Below are positions 41,482 through 50,257 of a DNA stretch of 64,000 bases, piece by piece. The stretch spans positions 1 to 64,000 of the forward strand of contig JAHOYV010000009.1 of assembly GCA_019038745.1 (NCBI GenBank), given 5' to 3'. This stretch comes from Gemmatimonadales bacterium (GTDB taxonomy: Bacteria; Krumholzibacteriota; Krumholzibacteriia; LZORAL124-64-63). The notes beneath the pieces are model-generated. The model had not been told where the DNA came from. It did not search any database and worked only from the letters and a program-made list of their open reading frames with translations. Each line of letters begins with the position of its first letter. Positions within the stretch are counted from its first letter, which is position 1. Position numbers and translations under genes: made by a program.

Positions 41482-41808
41482 GTTGTTTGATGTTTGGGCA
41501 CAACGAGTTGCCCGGAAATCATATCCGTGGGGAAATCACTGGTGTTGATGCAAGTGTTTACCTCCTTACCCAGTAGGAACAAGGGCTGGGACATTATACC
41601 CCTCATGCTCCACTCGCCGCATGGTGGAGACGGCCTCCCATTTTCCACCTCGCCGTTGACCTGTCCCTTACGGGCAGTTCCAAGGCATAGCCGACACAGT
41701 AAGTAGTAAAGGCCACCCAGATAGATGACGATTATAAACTTGTCGGTTAAAGCTGATATATGGGTTTGGCTTGGTTAAACGAAGCTTGGTTAAACGAAAT
41801 TTGCGAAA
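41482..41808. other. Intergenic DNA without a recognisable gene
   Basis: A minus-strand frame stays open for about 90 codons from 41760 to 41485 but has no start codon early on, no ribosome site and no family resemblance. The only clear structure is the tandem repeat at 41769-41798 next to the following gene. Confidence 0.5.
41769..41798. repeat. Exact 15-base tandem duplication
   Basis: GCTTGGTTAAACGAA at 41769-41783 is repeated exactly at 41784-41798, ending 11 bases before the start codon of the binding-protein gene, so it sits in its leader. Confidence 0.9.
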
Positions 41809-42615
41809 ATGGGGACTCCCGTGAAAAAGGGACGCACAAAATTCCTGTTCGTACTGATGATGGCCTTTGCCCTGCTGGGCATTCTAGGCACTCTGCTGGG
41901 CGGATGTGAGAAAGCCGAAACAAAAGAACTGCTTATATATTGCGGCAATACTATGATTCAACCAGTTTCCGACATCGCTCGCATAATTGAAAAACAGGAA
42001 AACTGCAAGATCATCATCATCAAGGATGGATCCGGCAATCTCCTCAGGTCGATCAAGGTTAACCAGTTGGGAGATCTGTATCTACCCGGCTCCGACTCCT
42101 ACATAAAAACCTGCCAGGCGGATGACCTGATATCTGAAACTGTCCTGGTTGGCTACAATAAAGCGGCGCTTCTGGTGCAGAAGGGCAATCCCAAACACAT
42201 CTCGGCTGACTTGGCCAATCTCGCCCGGACCGAACTTTTTGTCGTAATCGGAAATCCGGACAGTGGGGCCATTGGCAAGGAAACCAAAAAAATTCTGCAA
42301 AAGAAGGGCATTTTTCCCGCCGTACTTAGAAATTCAAGAGAATTGACGACCGATACCAAGGACCTGGTAAAGGCTATAAAAAACAAACAGGCCGACCTGG
42401 TGGTCAGTTGGTATGCAAGTTCTCAATGGGTGGAGAATGAGCCATACATTGATGTGCTGGGAATTGACGAAAATTTTGCCACGAAAAAGAAACTGGTCCT
42501 GGGTCTGTTGAAGACAACCCGGTATCCGGATATCGCCCGTGCGTTCATGACTTATGCAACTTCCGACCTGGGCCGCGATACCTTCGACAAATATGGTTTT
42601 TACAATGTCAAGTAA
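41809..42615 (+). CDS. ModA-like periplasmic substrate-binding lipoprotein
   Basis: A 268-residue protein with a lipobox (L-L-G-G-C, Cys at about residue 33) so it is anchored to a membrane. The mature part has L-L-I-Y-C-G-N-T-M at the start and follows the ModA/SBP_bac_11 pattern: G-D-L-Y-L-P-G-S-D-S-Y-I, L-V-G-Y-N-K-A-A-L-L-V-Q-K-G-N and G-N-P-D-S-G-A-I-G. No permease or ATPase gene follows. Instead a histidine kinase gene starts inside its last codons, so it probably is a sensor, presenting an oxyanion or similar ligand to the kinase. A GTG at 41821 is an alternative start. The pair is more A+T-rich than neighbours. Confidence 0.82.
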   Translation: MGTPVKKGRTKFLFVLMMAFALLGILGTLLGGCEKAETKELLIYCGNTMIQPVSDIARIIEKQENCKIIIIKDGSGNLLRSIKVNQLGDLYLPGSDSYIKTCQADDLISETVLVGYNKAALLVQKGNPKHISADLANLARTELFVVIGNPDSGAIGKETKKILQKKGIFPAVLRNSRELTTDTKDLVKAIKNKQADLVVSWYASSQWVENEPYIDVLGIDENFATKKKLVLGLLKTTRYPDIARAFMTYATSDLGRDTFDKYGFYNVK

Positions 42616-44785
42616 GAGCCTGAAAACGGGGGATGTTGTCGGAGGCCACAGTTCACCTGTGCAACGAAAAATTCTGCTGTTGATGCTTGTTTTCTTTGTC
42701 GCCTTTTTGCTCATCGTAGGAGCAGAGGGCATTTTGCGTTCCCAGACGAAGAAACATCATGACACCCTCATCAACCAGCACGCCCGTGCCGATCTTGGCA
42801 AAGTAGTTCAACAAAAACTACTCATGGTTGAGATCAAATCCAACGTCTTCTTGACCGCAGACGGCCAAAGAGATTTTGACCTGGATTACAGGCTCATCAA
42901 GGAAGCACTCCAGGAAATGGACCTTGTGTTGACTGTTTTGCACTCAGGCGGCAGCTATGAGGATATTTTGCCCACCAATTTCGGCGACAAGGATATTATC
43001 TCGAATTTATTGACTTATCACCGCAAGCCAGGAAGCGGTTATGTTATTGAAATCCTCGATTTGAGACCACGACTTCTGGGCATCAATGAGCTTGTGGATG
43101 ACTTATATGCAGCGCATGAGGGGAAGCTCCGGAATGTGGGGGCTCTTGAGCAACAGGAAAAACAGCTGGAAATTAGTACTTTGTTCAAAAAACTCCACAG
43201 CGAGTTGCTACGCTCCAGGGAAAATGCCAACAAGATTGTTTACGACACAAATCAAGCCATCCGGGCAGCCGAGTCGGAACACCATAGATATGAACACGTC
43301 ATTGTACCCGTTTTCTATGGTTTCCTGATTAGTGTGTGTTTTGTGGTGGCCCTTTTAACCGCCCGAATTTTCTCCCAGGTCGGGGTGATCAACCAAGAGC
43401 GAGAAACACTTCTCCAGAAGCTAAAAATGGAAATTAGTGAACGAGAAGCAGCCGACCTGCGGGTACAAAAAGCACTGGAAACCACTCAGATAATTTTGCA
43501 AAACACTCCGTTTGGCTTTTTTGTCGTGGGAAAAGACCGACGCATACGCCAAATCAATAAAACTGCCCTGGAAATATTGGGATTTGATTTGGAGGACGAA
43601 GTAGTAGGTCAGACTTGTCAAAGCGCTCTTTGTCCGGCCGGAATAAAAGAATGCCCCCTGCTTTGGGAAATGCCCAAGGCTTTAAATTCCGAGACAACCT
43701 TTGTCCGCCGCGACAAACGGAAGATCCCCGTTTTGAAAAGCTCCATCCCCATCGAGATCGACGGGGAAGAACTTTTGCTGGAAGGCTTCATTGACATTTC
43801 TGAACGGAAAGAGGCACAGGATATCACCCGGCGTTATCAAGAACGTTTGGAACAGGAAATTGCCAAGCGATCTCAAAAATTACGGGAGCAGAATTTCAAA
43901 CTGAATGAGGAAATTGAGGAACACAAACGCACCGAAAATGAATTGGTGCAAACCCAGACTCAACTGCTGCAAGCCGAAAAAATGGCCTCAATCGGGCAAC
44001 TTGCCGCTGGCGTGGCTCATGAAATAAATAATCCGGTGGGGTTCATCACCTCGAATCTGGCCACTCTCAAAGAGTATGGCGACGACATGATTGACCTCAT
44101 CAAGAAATACCTTGAACTGGAAGTTCTTCTTGAAGCCAGCGGAGCTGATGTTGGTGAACAAGTTCGTGCCGAGCTCAAAATCATGAAAGAGGAAATGGAT
44201 CTGGGTTATGTTTTGGAGGATATGGGGAAGGCCTTAAGCGAGTCCCAGGAAGGTACAGACCGGGTAAGTAAGATTGTTCTAAATCTAAAATCTTTTTCCC
44301 ATGTTGATGAGACCTTCGCCCAGGCAGTAGATTTAAATGAAGGGCTGGACAGTACACTGAGCGTCGCCTGGAATGAGATAAAATACAAAGCGGAAGTGAC
44401 CAAGGATTTTGGAGACATCCCCCCCGTGGTTTGTTACGGCCAGCAGATAAACCAAGTGTTCTTGAATATTCTTGTCAATGCAGCGCAGGCCATCAAGAAA
44501 AAGGGAGAAATTTCACTTCGGACCTCTTGTGACGATGAGATGGTGTATATTGCAATTTCCGACACGGGCCAAGGCATTGAACCGCATAATATACAGAAGT
44601 TGTTTGACCCATTCTTTACCACCAAGGACGTGGGCAAAGGGACCGGACTCGGGCTCTCCCTTTCCTATAATATCATCCAAATACATAATGGTAATATTGA
44701 TGTCGAGAGTGAAGTAGGCAAAGGGACGACTTTTACCATTTCCCTGCCGATAGCCGGTAATTTGGCACCACTGGAAACAGTTTAA
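42605..44785 (+). CDS. Membrane PAS-containing sensor histidine kinase
   Basis: A 726-residue protein whose start overlaps the binding-protein stop by 11 bases. Two membrane helices (about 21-41 and 233-255) bracket a helical periplasmic domain. A PAS domain follows (about 293-405) with an unusual cysteine group C-Q-S-A-L-C-P-A-G-I-K-E-C. A coiled coil (about 405-455) leads to the H-box V-A-H-E-I-N-N-P with His472, and the ATPase domain has N-I-L-V-N-A-A-Q-A-I, D-T-G-Q-G-I and G-L-G-L-S-L-S-Y-N-I. No response regulator gene adjoins. The periplasmic domain probably contacts the upstream lipoprotein. Confidence 0.92.
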   Translation: MSSKSLKTGDVVGGHSSPVQRKILLLMLVFFVAFLLIVGAEGILRSQTKKHHDTLINQHARADLGKVVQQKLLMVEIKSNVFLTADGQRDFDLDYRLIKEALQEMDLVLTVLHSGGSYEDILPTNFGDKDIISNLLTYHRKPGSGYVIEILDLRPRLLGINELVDDLYAAHEGKLRNVGALEQQEKQLEISTLFKKLHSELLRSRENANKIVYDTNQAIRAAESEHHRYEHVIVPVFYGFLISVCFVVALLTARIFSQVGVINQERETLLQKLKMEISEREAADLRVQKALETTQIILQNTPFGFFVVGKDRRIRQINKTALEILGFDLEDEVVGQTCQSALCPAGIKECPLLWEMPKALNSETTFVRRDKRKIPVLKSSIPIEIDGEELLLEGFIDISERKEAQDITRRYQERLEQEIAKRSQKLREQNFKLNEEIEEHKRTENELVQTQTQLLQAEKMASIGQLAAGVAHEINNPVGFITSNLATLKEYGDDMIDLIKKYLELEVLLEASGADVGEQVRAELKIMKEEMDLGYVLEDMGKALSESQEGTDRVSKIVLNLKSFSHVDETFAQAVDLNEGLDSTLSVAWNEIKYKAEVTKDFGDIPPVVCYGQQINQVFLNILVNAAQAIKKKGEISLRTSCDDEMVYIAISDTGQGIEPHNIQKLFDPFFTTKDVGKGTGLGLSLSYNIIQIHNGNIDVESEVGKGTTFTISLPIAGNLAPLETV

Positions 44786-45002
44786 AGCGGACAAAACGCC
44801 GGATTGCCCAAAGTTCGTTACTCACTGAAAATTCAACCTTTTGCTCGTTATCCGGAAACAATACTGCGACCACGTGTATCCTCTTTGTGCCCACCGGGGG
44901 GGGTTGCCTGTAATCGCAGATTCGGTTATCATCTAGCCTGGTATTTGCTCACTAATTACCGGGATAACACCCCTTGATCCTCAACAGTCCGCGAAGTGGC
45001 CC

Positions 45003-47159
45003 ATGCTCCCGATCCTGCTGCCAGTTGCCCTTCTGTTCCAAGGGCCCCTTCTGCCCGCCTACATAGGTCCGGGTGCTGGTTTTGCTTTGGGTGGATCCTT
45101 CCTGTTCGCGTTGGCGGGTTTGCTGCTGGCTTTTTTTGCCGTGCTGGCCTGGCCGTTGCGGGTGGCGATACGCACTGTTCGGGGTCGAGCCCGGCGAAAA
45201 GCCAACAGTGGGCATGGCGGCCACGAGATCAAACGCGTGGTTGTTCTCGGTCTGGACGGTTTCGATCCGAAAATCGCCCGCGAGATGTTGGGCCGGGGTG
45301 AGCTTCCCCACTTGGCAAAACTACGGGATCAAGGGACCTTCCGACCTCTGGCTACGACCTTTCCGTCCATGTCGCCGGTGGGTTGGTCCACTTTTGCAAC
45401 CGGGGTCGATGCCTCAAGGCACAATATTTTTGATTTCCTGACACGGGACAAGCGGACCCATCTGCCAGTGCTGAGTTCCACACGTCTGCACCCAGGTCGT
45501 GAGCGAAGATTGGGGCCGATCAAGCTACCGGGCGGTGGGTCGCACTTTGAACTGCTGCGCCGCAGTAAACCTTTTTGGAAGACCTGCGCCGAGCAGGGGT
45601 TGCCCAGTACCATCCTGCGCGTGCCGATCACTTTTCCGCCCGACAAGTTCGGTGGCAAGCTTCTTTCGGCGATGTGTGTGCCCGATCTGCACGGCACCCA
45701 GGGCACGTTTTCCCACTACACGGAACCGGGGATGGAGCCGGCCTCCGGTAACCGCACCACGGGCGGGGTGCGCCTGATCCTGAAACACCAAGGTCCCGGC
45801 GCCTGGGAATCCCACCTGACCGGCCCCGATTTGCCTGGCTCCACGGAAAACCCCGGTGCGATGACCCTGCCTGTCCGTGTGGTAGTCGACGGGAAAAACA
45901 AGTGCGCCGAATTCCGTGTCGGCCAGGAGAAATTCAAGCTTGGTGAGGATGAGTACTCGGAGTGGATCCCGGTGGAGTTTCGGTCGGGTATGATCAAGGC
46001 CCACGGTATCTGCAAAGTGCGGATCACTTCCTTCGATCCGGGCTTCTCGTTCTACATCACACCCGTGCATATCGATCCGCGGCGGCCGGCCATGCCGATC
46101 AGCAATCCGCCCCATCTGGCCATGGCCTACTCTCGATTGCATGGTCGTTTTGCCACCCTGGGTCTGGCAGAGGACACCTGGGCGTTGAATGAACGGGTCA
46201 TCGACGAACAGGCTTTTCTGGATCAGGTCTACGGTATTCACGCCGAACGTGAGAAACAATTTTTCCAGGCTTTGGACCGACAACCGGATGGTGTCGTGTC
46301 TGTGGTTTTCGACGCCACCGATCGTATCCAGCACATGTTCTTCCGTTATCTGGAACCGGATCATCCGGCCAACCGGGGCAAGGATACGGAGAAACACAAG
46401 AATGCAATCGGCGACCTATATCGCCGCGCGGACGATCTTGTCGGCCGAACCATGGAGAAGCTGGGCCCAAAGGACGGGTTGCTGGTCATCTCCGATCACG
46501 GTTTCAAGAGTTTCCAGCGCAGCGTGAATCTGAACTCCTGGTTCCGCGAGAACGGTTATCTCTTTTTGAAGAGTGACCCAGCCGAGGGCCCGTTGCCCGA
46601 GATCCCGTCCGGGGACCGCTTCGAAGTGACAGATATCGACTGGCCACGCACTCGCGCCTACACGAACGGTCTGGCCGGCTTCTACTTGAATATCCGGGGC
46701 CGTGAGACGGATGGCTGCGTCGCACCCGAGGAAGTGCCCGCCCTGCAGGAAGAACTGATCGGCAAGTTGCGCGGTTTGCAGGATGTTGAGCGTTCCTGTG
46801 AAGCGATCACCGAACTGTGGGCGGGGCATGAGATATACACCGGGCCTTATCGGAGCAATGGTCCTGACGTGATTGTCGGCTACAAGCCGGGTTACCGAGC
46901 CGACTGGGATGCCGCCGTCGGAGCAGTCAGCGACCTAGTGATTTCGGACAACACCCGCAGCTGGTCGGGCGACCACTGCATGGATCCGCGGCAAGTGCCG
47001 GGAGTAATCTTCAGCTCGCTGCCGTTCATTACGCCCAAGCCGGCCCTGGAGGACATGGCTGCCAGCGTTTTGGATCTGCTGGGCGTTGAGGCGCCGGATC
47101 ATATGACCGGCCGTTCTATCTTTGGGGATCGTCAGAACTTTCAGGAAGCGGATGGATGA
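45003..47159 (+). CDS. Membrane-anchored type I phosphodiesterase / alkaline phosphatase family protein
   Basis: A 718-residue protein. Two N-terminal hydrophobic stretches (about 5-20 and 30-52, with Y-I-G-P-G-A-G-F between) anchor it; a basic stretch follows. The enzyme domain begins at V-V-V-L-G-L-D-G-F-D-P (Asp85, metal). The nucleophile loop is F-P-S-M-S-P-V-G-W-S-T-F-A-T-G (120-134). Later metal ligands are F-D-A-T-D-R-I-Q-H (about 436-444), I-S-D-H-G-F (496-501) and G-D-H-C-M-D near 660. The group (PF01663) includes nucleotide pyrophosphatases and phosphoethanolamine transferases. Substrate unknown. It heads a five-gene cluster, overlapping the next gene by ATGA. Confidence 0.9.
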   Translation: MLPILLPVALLFQGPLLPAYIGPGAGFALGGSFLFALAGLLLAFFAVLAWPLRVAIRTVRGRARRKANSGHGGHEIKRVVVLGLDGFDPKIAREMLGRGELPHLAKLRDQGTFRPLATTFPSMSPVGWSTFATGVDASRHNIFDFLTRDKRTHLPVLSSTRLHPGRERRLGPIKLPGGGSHFELLRRSKPFWKTCAEQGLPSTILRVPITFPPDKFGGKLLSAMCVPDLHGTQGTFSHYTEPGMEPASGNRTTGGVRLILKHQGPGAWESHLTGPDLPGSTENPGAMTLPVRVVVDGKNKCAEFRVGQEKFKLGEDEYSEWIPVEFRSGMIKAHGICKVRITSFDPGFSFYITPVHIDPRRPAMPISNPPHLAMAYSRLHGRFATLGLAEDTWALNERVIDEQAFLDQVYGIHAEREKQFFQALDRQPDGVVSVVFDATDRIQHMFFRYLEPDHPANRGKDTEKHKNAIGDLYRRADDLVGRTMEKLGPKDGLLVISDHGFKSFQRSVNLNSWFRENGYLFLKSDPAEGPLPEIPSGDRFEVTDIDWPRTRAYTNGLAGFYLNIRGRETDGCVAPEEVPALQEELIGKLRGLQDVERSCEAITELWAGHEIYTGPYRSNGPDVIVGYKPGYRADWDAAVGAVSDLVISDNTRSWSGDHCMDPRQVPGVIFSSLPFITPKPALEDMAASVLDLLGVEAPDHMTGRSIFGDRQNFQEADG

Positions 47160-49159
47160 TGAGAACTGGACGGCAAAGTTCAAATTTTAAGGGTCTGTTG
47201 GCTGTGCTTTGTCTGGTCCAGGCCATTGCCCTGACTGTTGTCCCGGCCGTTGCCGGACCGCCGTCGGCGAAGTCCAAGGTTTTGGTCATCGGTTTCGACG
47301 GTATGGACCCTGTCCTGTTGGAGGAATTTCGCAGTTCGGGCGCCATGCCCAATTTCGACAAATTCCTGGCCGAGGGCGGTCAGCTCAGCGAACTCGCCAC
47401 CTCGGTTCCGCCCCAGTCTCCTGTTGCCTGGTCGAACTTCATTACCGGTCGCGACTCGGGCGGACATGGTATCTACGATTTCATCCACCGCGATCCCGAA
47501 ACCCTTTTGCCCTACTCGTCAACCAGCGAGGCGAAGGGTTCGACGCGTTTCATCAAACTGGGATCCTGGAAAATTCCGCGTGGAGGAGGGCATATCCGCA
47601 ACCTGCGCGAGGGGACGGCTTTCTGGGAGATTCTCTCCGAGGCGGGCATCGACGCCACGGTCTTCAAGGTGCCCTCAAACTTCCCGCCCATCGAGTGTGA
47701 GGCGCGCAGTCTTTCAGGAATGGGCACCCCCGACTTGTCGGGCAATTACGGTATTTCCACCCTGATCACCGACGATCCGCCGATGGATCGTGATTTGGGC
47801 GGCGGCCGCGTCGAATCGGTCTGGCTGGATGACGGTGTCTTCAGCGCCGTTCTGATCGGGCCGAGAAACACCTGGCGTGAGGGCGACCCGGAAGCAAAGA
47901 CCACGGTGACCGGCCGCCTTGATCCGGAAACCCATAATGCGTGGATCGAAGTCGGAGATACCGAGATCGTGCTCGAGGAAGGCGAGTGGAGCGAATGGAT
48001 CACGCTCGAATTTCCGATGGTGCCGTTGCTCAAAAACGTTTCGGGTATCTGTCGCTTTTTTCTGATTGAGGCCGGGCCGGCGCTACGTCTTTACGTCACC
48101 CCTATCCAGATCGACCCGATGAATCCGGAGATGCCGATCAGCACTCCTTCGGTCTACAGTCGTGAGATAGCCGAAGTTATCGGTCCGTATTACACCCAGG
48201 GCCTGCCCGAAGATACCAGCGCCCTGGAGAACGGGTTCCTGAACGACAGTCAATACGTGGAGTTGAGCAATCTCGTGCTGCGGGAACGGCTCACCCAGCT
48301 CGATTACGAACTGGATCGTTTCTCCGGTTTGGACGAGGGTTTCCTCTTCTTCTACTTCAATGCTCCGGACCAGACCTGCCATATGCACTGGCGCAACATG
48401 GACCCCGATTCGCCCACGCACGCGTCCGCGGATCCGCGACAGGCCGGCCGAATTGCCGAGATGTACGTCGCCCTGGACGCGGCCCTGGGTGACGCCATGG
48501 ACAAAGTCGGCGACGATGCGGTGATCATGATCATGAGCGACCACGGTTTTGCTCCCTGGAATCGAGCCTTCCATGTGAACACCTGGCTGTTGGAAAACGG
48601 CTATCTTTTCCTGAAGGAAGGCATGGATCGAGAGAACGTGGAGATGCTGATCGGTGTGGATTGGTCGCGCACGCGAGCCTACGCCCTGGGCATCAACGGG
48701 CTGTATCTGAATCTTCAGGGACGGGAAAAGGACGGCATTGTGCAGCCCGGCGCCGAACAGGAGGCCCTTCTGGCCGAATTGAAATCCAAACTGGAAGCGA
48801 CGGTTGATCCACTGTCTGAAGAGCCGGCGATCAAGTACGCCTACCGCTCCGACCATACCTATCACGGACCGTTGAAAAACGCAGGCCCGGACATTGTAAT
48901 GGGGTATCATCGCGGGTGGCGAGGAAGCAATGAATCGGCCTTGGGGTCGATCCCGGCGGAAGTCTTTACCGACAACCTGCTGAAGTGGAGCGGCGACCAC
49001 TGTATAGCGGCTGACGAGGTGCCGGGCATCCTGATGACCAATAAGCCGATCCTGCGCGCGGATCCCGGGTTGGTGGACATGGCGCCTACTATTTTGCGCC
49101 TGTTCGGGATTACCCCGCTGCCGGAGATGGTCGGTGGGTCGGTGTTCGAGCCCAGGTGA
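47156..49159 (+). CDS. Exported type I phosphodiesterase / alkaline phosphatase family protein
   Basis: A 667-residue protein with a signal peptide (residues 1-33) and no membrane anchor. Metal and catalytic segments match those of the preceding gene: V-I-G-F-D-G-M-D-P, V-P-P-Q-S-P-V-A-W-S-N-F-I-T-G, Y-F-N-A-P-D-Q-T-C-H, M-S-D-H-G-F and W-S-G-D-H-C. The two proteins are alignable over their whole enzyme domain and are probably old duplicates. Both have a large insertion between the nucleophile and the second metal site. It works in the periplasm or outside. Confidence 0.9.
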   Translation: MMRTGRQSSNFKGLLAVLCLVQAIALTVVPAVAGPPSAKSKVLVIGFDGMDPVLLEEFRSSGAMPNFDKFLAEGGQLSELATSVPPQSPVAWSNFITGRDSGGHGIYDFIHRDPETLLPYSSTSEAKGSTRFIKLGSWKIPRGGGHIRNLREGTAFWEILSEAGIDATVFKVPSNFPPIECEARSLSGMGTPDLSGNYGISTLITDDPPMDRDLGGGRVESVWLDDGVFSAVLIGPRNTWREGDPEAKTTVTGRLDPETHNAWIEVGDTEIVLEEGEWSEWITLEFPMVPLLKNVSGICRFFLIEAGPALRLYVTPIQIDPMNPEMPISTPSVYSREIAEVIGPYYTQGLPEDTSALENGFLNDSQYVELSNLVLRERLTQLDYELDRFSGLDEGFLFFYFNAPDQTCHMHWRNMDPDSPTHASADPRQAGRIAEMYVALDAALGDAMDKVGDDAVIMIMSDHGFAPWNRAFHVNTWLLENGYLFLKEGMDRENVEMLIGVDWSRTRAYALGINGLYLNLQGREKDGIVQPGAEQEALLAELKSKLEATVDPLSEEPAIKYAYRSDHTYHGPLKNAGPDIVMGYHRGWRGSNESALGSIPAEVFTDNLLKWSGDHCIAADEVPGILMTNKPILRADPGLVDMAPTILRLFGITPLPEMVGGSVFEPR

Positions 49160-49181
49160 TTACGAAACGAGGGAGAAAGTA

Positions 49182-49382
49182 ATGTTCGGCGGTGGAGGAA
49201 AAATCAAGATCGACAAGGACCTGCTGGCCAAGGTGAAAAAATATTCCGGACTTGCCGGTTACGCCACGCCCGAGGAATTCGTTCAGCACGTTCTGGAGAG
49301 AGAGATCGCCAAATTCGAAGAGAACGGCGATACCGAAGAGGAGATTCGTAAGCGCATGCAGGGTTTGGGCTACATATCATGA
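49182..49382 (+). CDS. Small cytoplasmic protein with R-K-R-M-x-x-L-G-Y-I tail
   Basis: A 66-residue protein starting at the ATG at 49182 with GGGAG before it. Residues about 10-50 form two helices with a short hinge (L-L-A-K-V-K-K-Y-S-G-L-A-G-Y; T-P-E-E-F-V-Q-H-V-L-E-R-E), like a ribbon-helix-helix or small adaptor. The last 18 residues, E-E-E-I-R-K-R-M-Q-G-L-G-Y-I-S, are almost the same as the last 14 of the lipoprotein phosphatase at 50258-51565. No known function. The stop overlaps the next start (ATGA). Confidence 0.8.
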   Translation: MFGGGGKIKIDKDLLAKVKKYSGLAGYATPEEFVQHVLEREIAKFEENGDTEEEIRKRMQGLGYIS

Positions 49383-50212
49383 CCGGAGTTCTGAACGGAC
49401 TGACGAGAATCGTCAGTGGATTCTTTGATCTGCTGGTCGCGCCTCTGGCCGGGCATCCAGCCTGGGCGATGCTCGTCGTGTCGGTGTTTTCCGCGGTATG
49501 GGCCCTGCTGTTGTTCAAAGCGGTGACGCCGCAAAAGAAATTGGCTGATGGTCGGGACCGCCTCTTCGGTCACATTTTCGAAATGGGTCTTTACCAGGAC
49601 CACCTGAGTGTCCTGGGCAGTATCCAGCGTGATCTGGCCAAGGCCAATTTGCGCTATATGATGATGACGTTGCCCGCTCTGCTTGCCCTGACGCTGCCCA
49701 TGGTTCTGACCCTGGCGCAACTGGATAGCCGGTTTTCCAGGCGGCCGCTGCATCCTGGTGAGACCGCCGTGTTTTCGGTTCGCCTGAATTCGGATGCCAA
49801 CGGACGGCTCAAGGATTTTCGACTGGTTGTTCCCGATGGCGTCATCATAGAGGCGGGTCCGGTGCGTGATCAACGGGACGGAGCGATCGCCTGGCGCTTG
49901 CGGGGGGACAAGGACGGAGAGTACCTTTTACAGATAATGCTGGATGGGCGGGCCGTGGCAGACCGGATCCTTCCAGTGGGGGAAGGGTTGCCGCGCGTGA
50001 ACGAACACAACAGGGTTGGCCCGTTTGCCGAAGTCATGGCCCCGGGTGCCCGGTCCCTGAAGAGTGACGATCCGATCGGGGGGATGACCCTGCACCTGCC
50101 GGAGCGTTCAACAAGCTATCTTGGGTTGGAAATGAATTGGTTGGTCGCCTTCATGCTGTTTTCCCTGCTGGGCGGCCTTGTGTTGAAGGATGTGTTGAAG
50201 GTTTCGCTTTGA
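49379..50212 (+). CDS. Three-helix membrane protein, possibly Oxa1/EMC3-like
   Basis: A 277-residue protein. Helix 1 (about 27-48) is followed by a charged, probably coiled-coil cytoplasmic stretch (about 52-90: K-K-L-A-D-G-R-D-R-L-F-G-H-I-F-E-M then L-G-S-I-Q-R-D-L-A-K-A-N-L), helix 2 (about 93-113), a periplasmic beta-rich domain (about 118-248) and helix 3 (about 254-274). A helix, a coiled coil with a basic/acidic face, then another helix is how the Oxa1/EMC3/DUF106 insertase family begins; the beta domain between helices 2 and 3 is not part of it. The match is suggestive only. Lying between phosphatase genes it may help insert or scaffold them. Confidence 0.5.
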   Translation: MTGVLNGLTRIVSGFFDLLVAPLAGHPAWAMLVVSVFSAVWALLLFKAVTPQKKLADGRDRLFGHIFEMGLYQDHLSVLGSIQRDLAKANLRYMMMTLPALLALTLPMVLTLAQLDSRFSRRPLHPGETAVFSVRLNSDANGRLKDFRLVVPDGVIIEAGPVRDQRDGAIAWRLRGDKDGEYLLQIMLDGRAVADRILPVGEGLPRVNEHNRVGPFAEVMAPGARSLKSDDPIGGMTLHLPERSTSYLGLEMNWLVAFMLFSLLGGLVLKDVLKVSL

Positions 50213-50257
50213 CTGATCACCGTCTCGGCTGAGCCCGATACCCCGAGGAGAATCGAG

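Noticed and set aside
41485-41760. Minus-strand open frame of about 90 codons in the gap before the binding lipoprotein
   Set aside because: No start codon near its beginning, no ribosome site and no recognisable family.
48083-49000. 305-codon minus-strand frame inside the second phosphatase gene
   Set aside because: Antisense shadow; the plus strand carries all the metal-site motifs.
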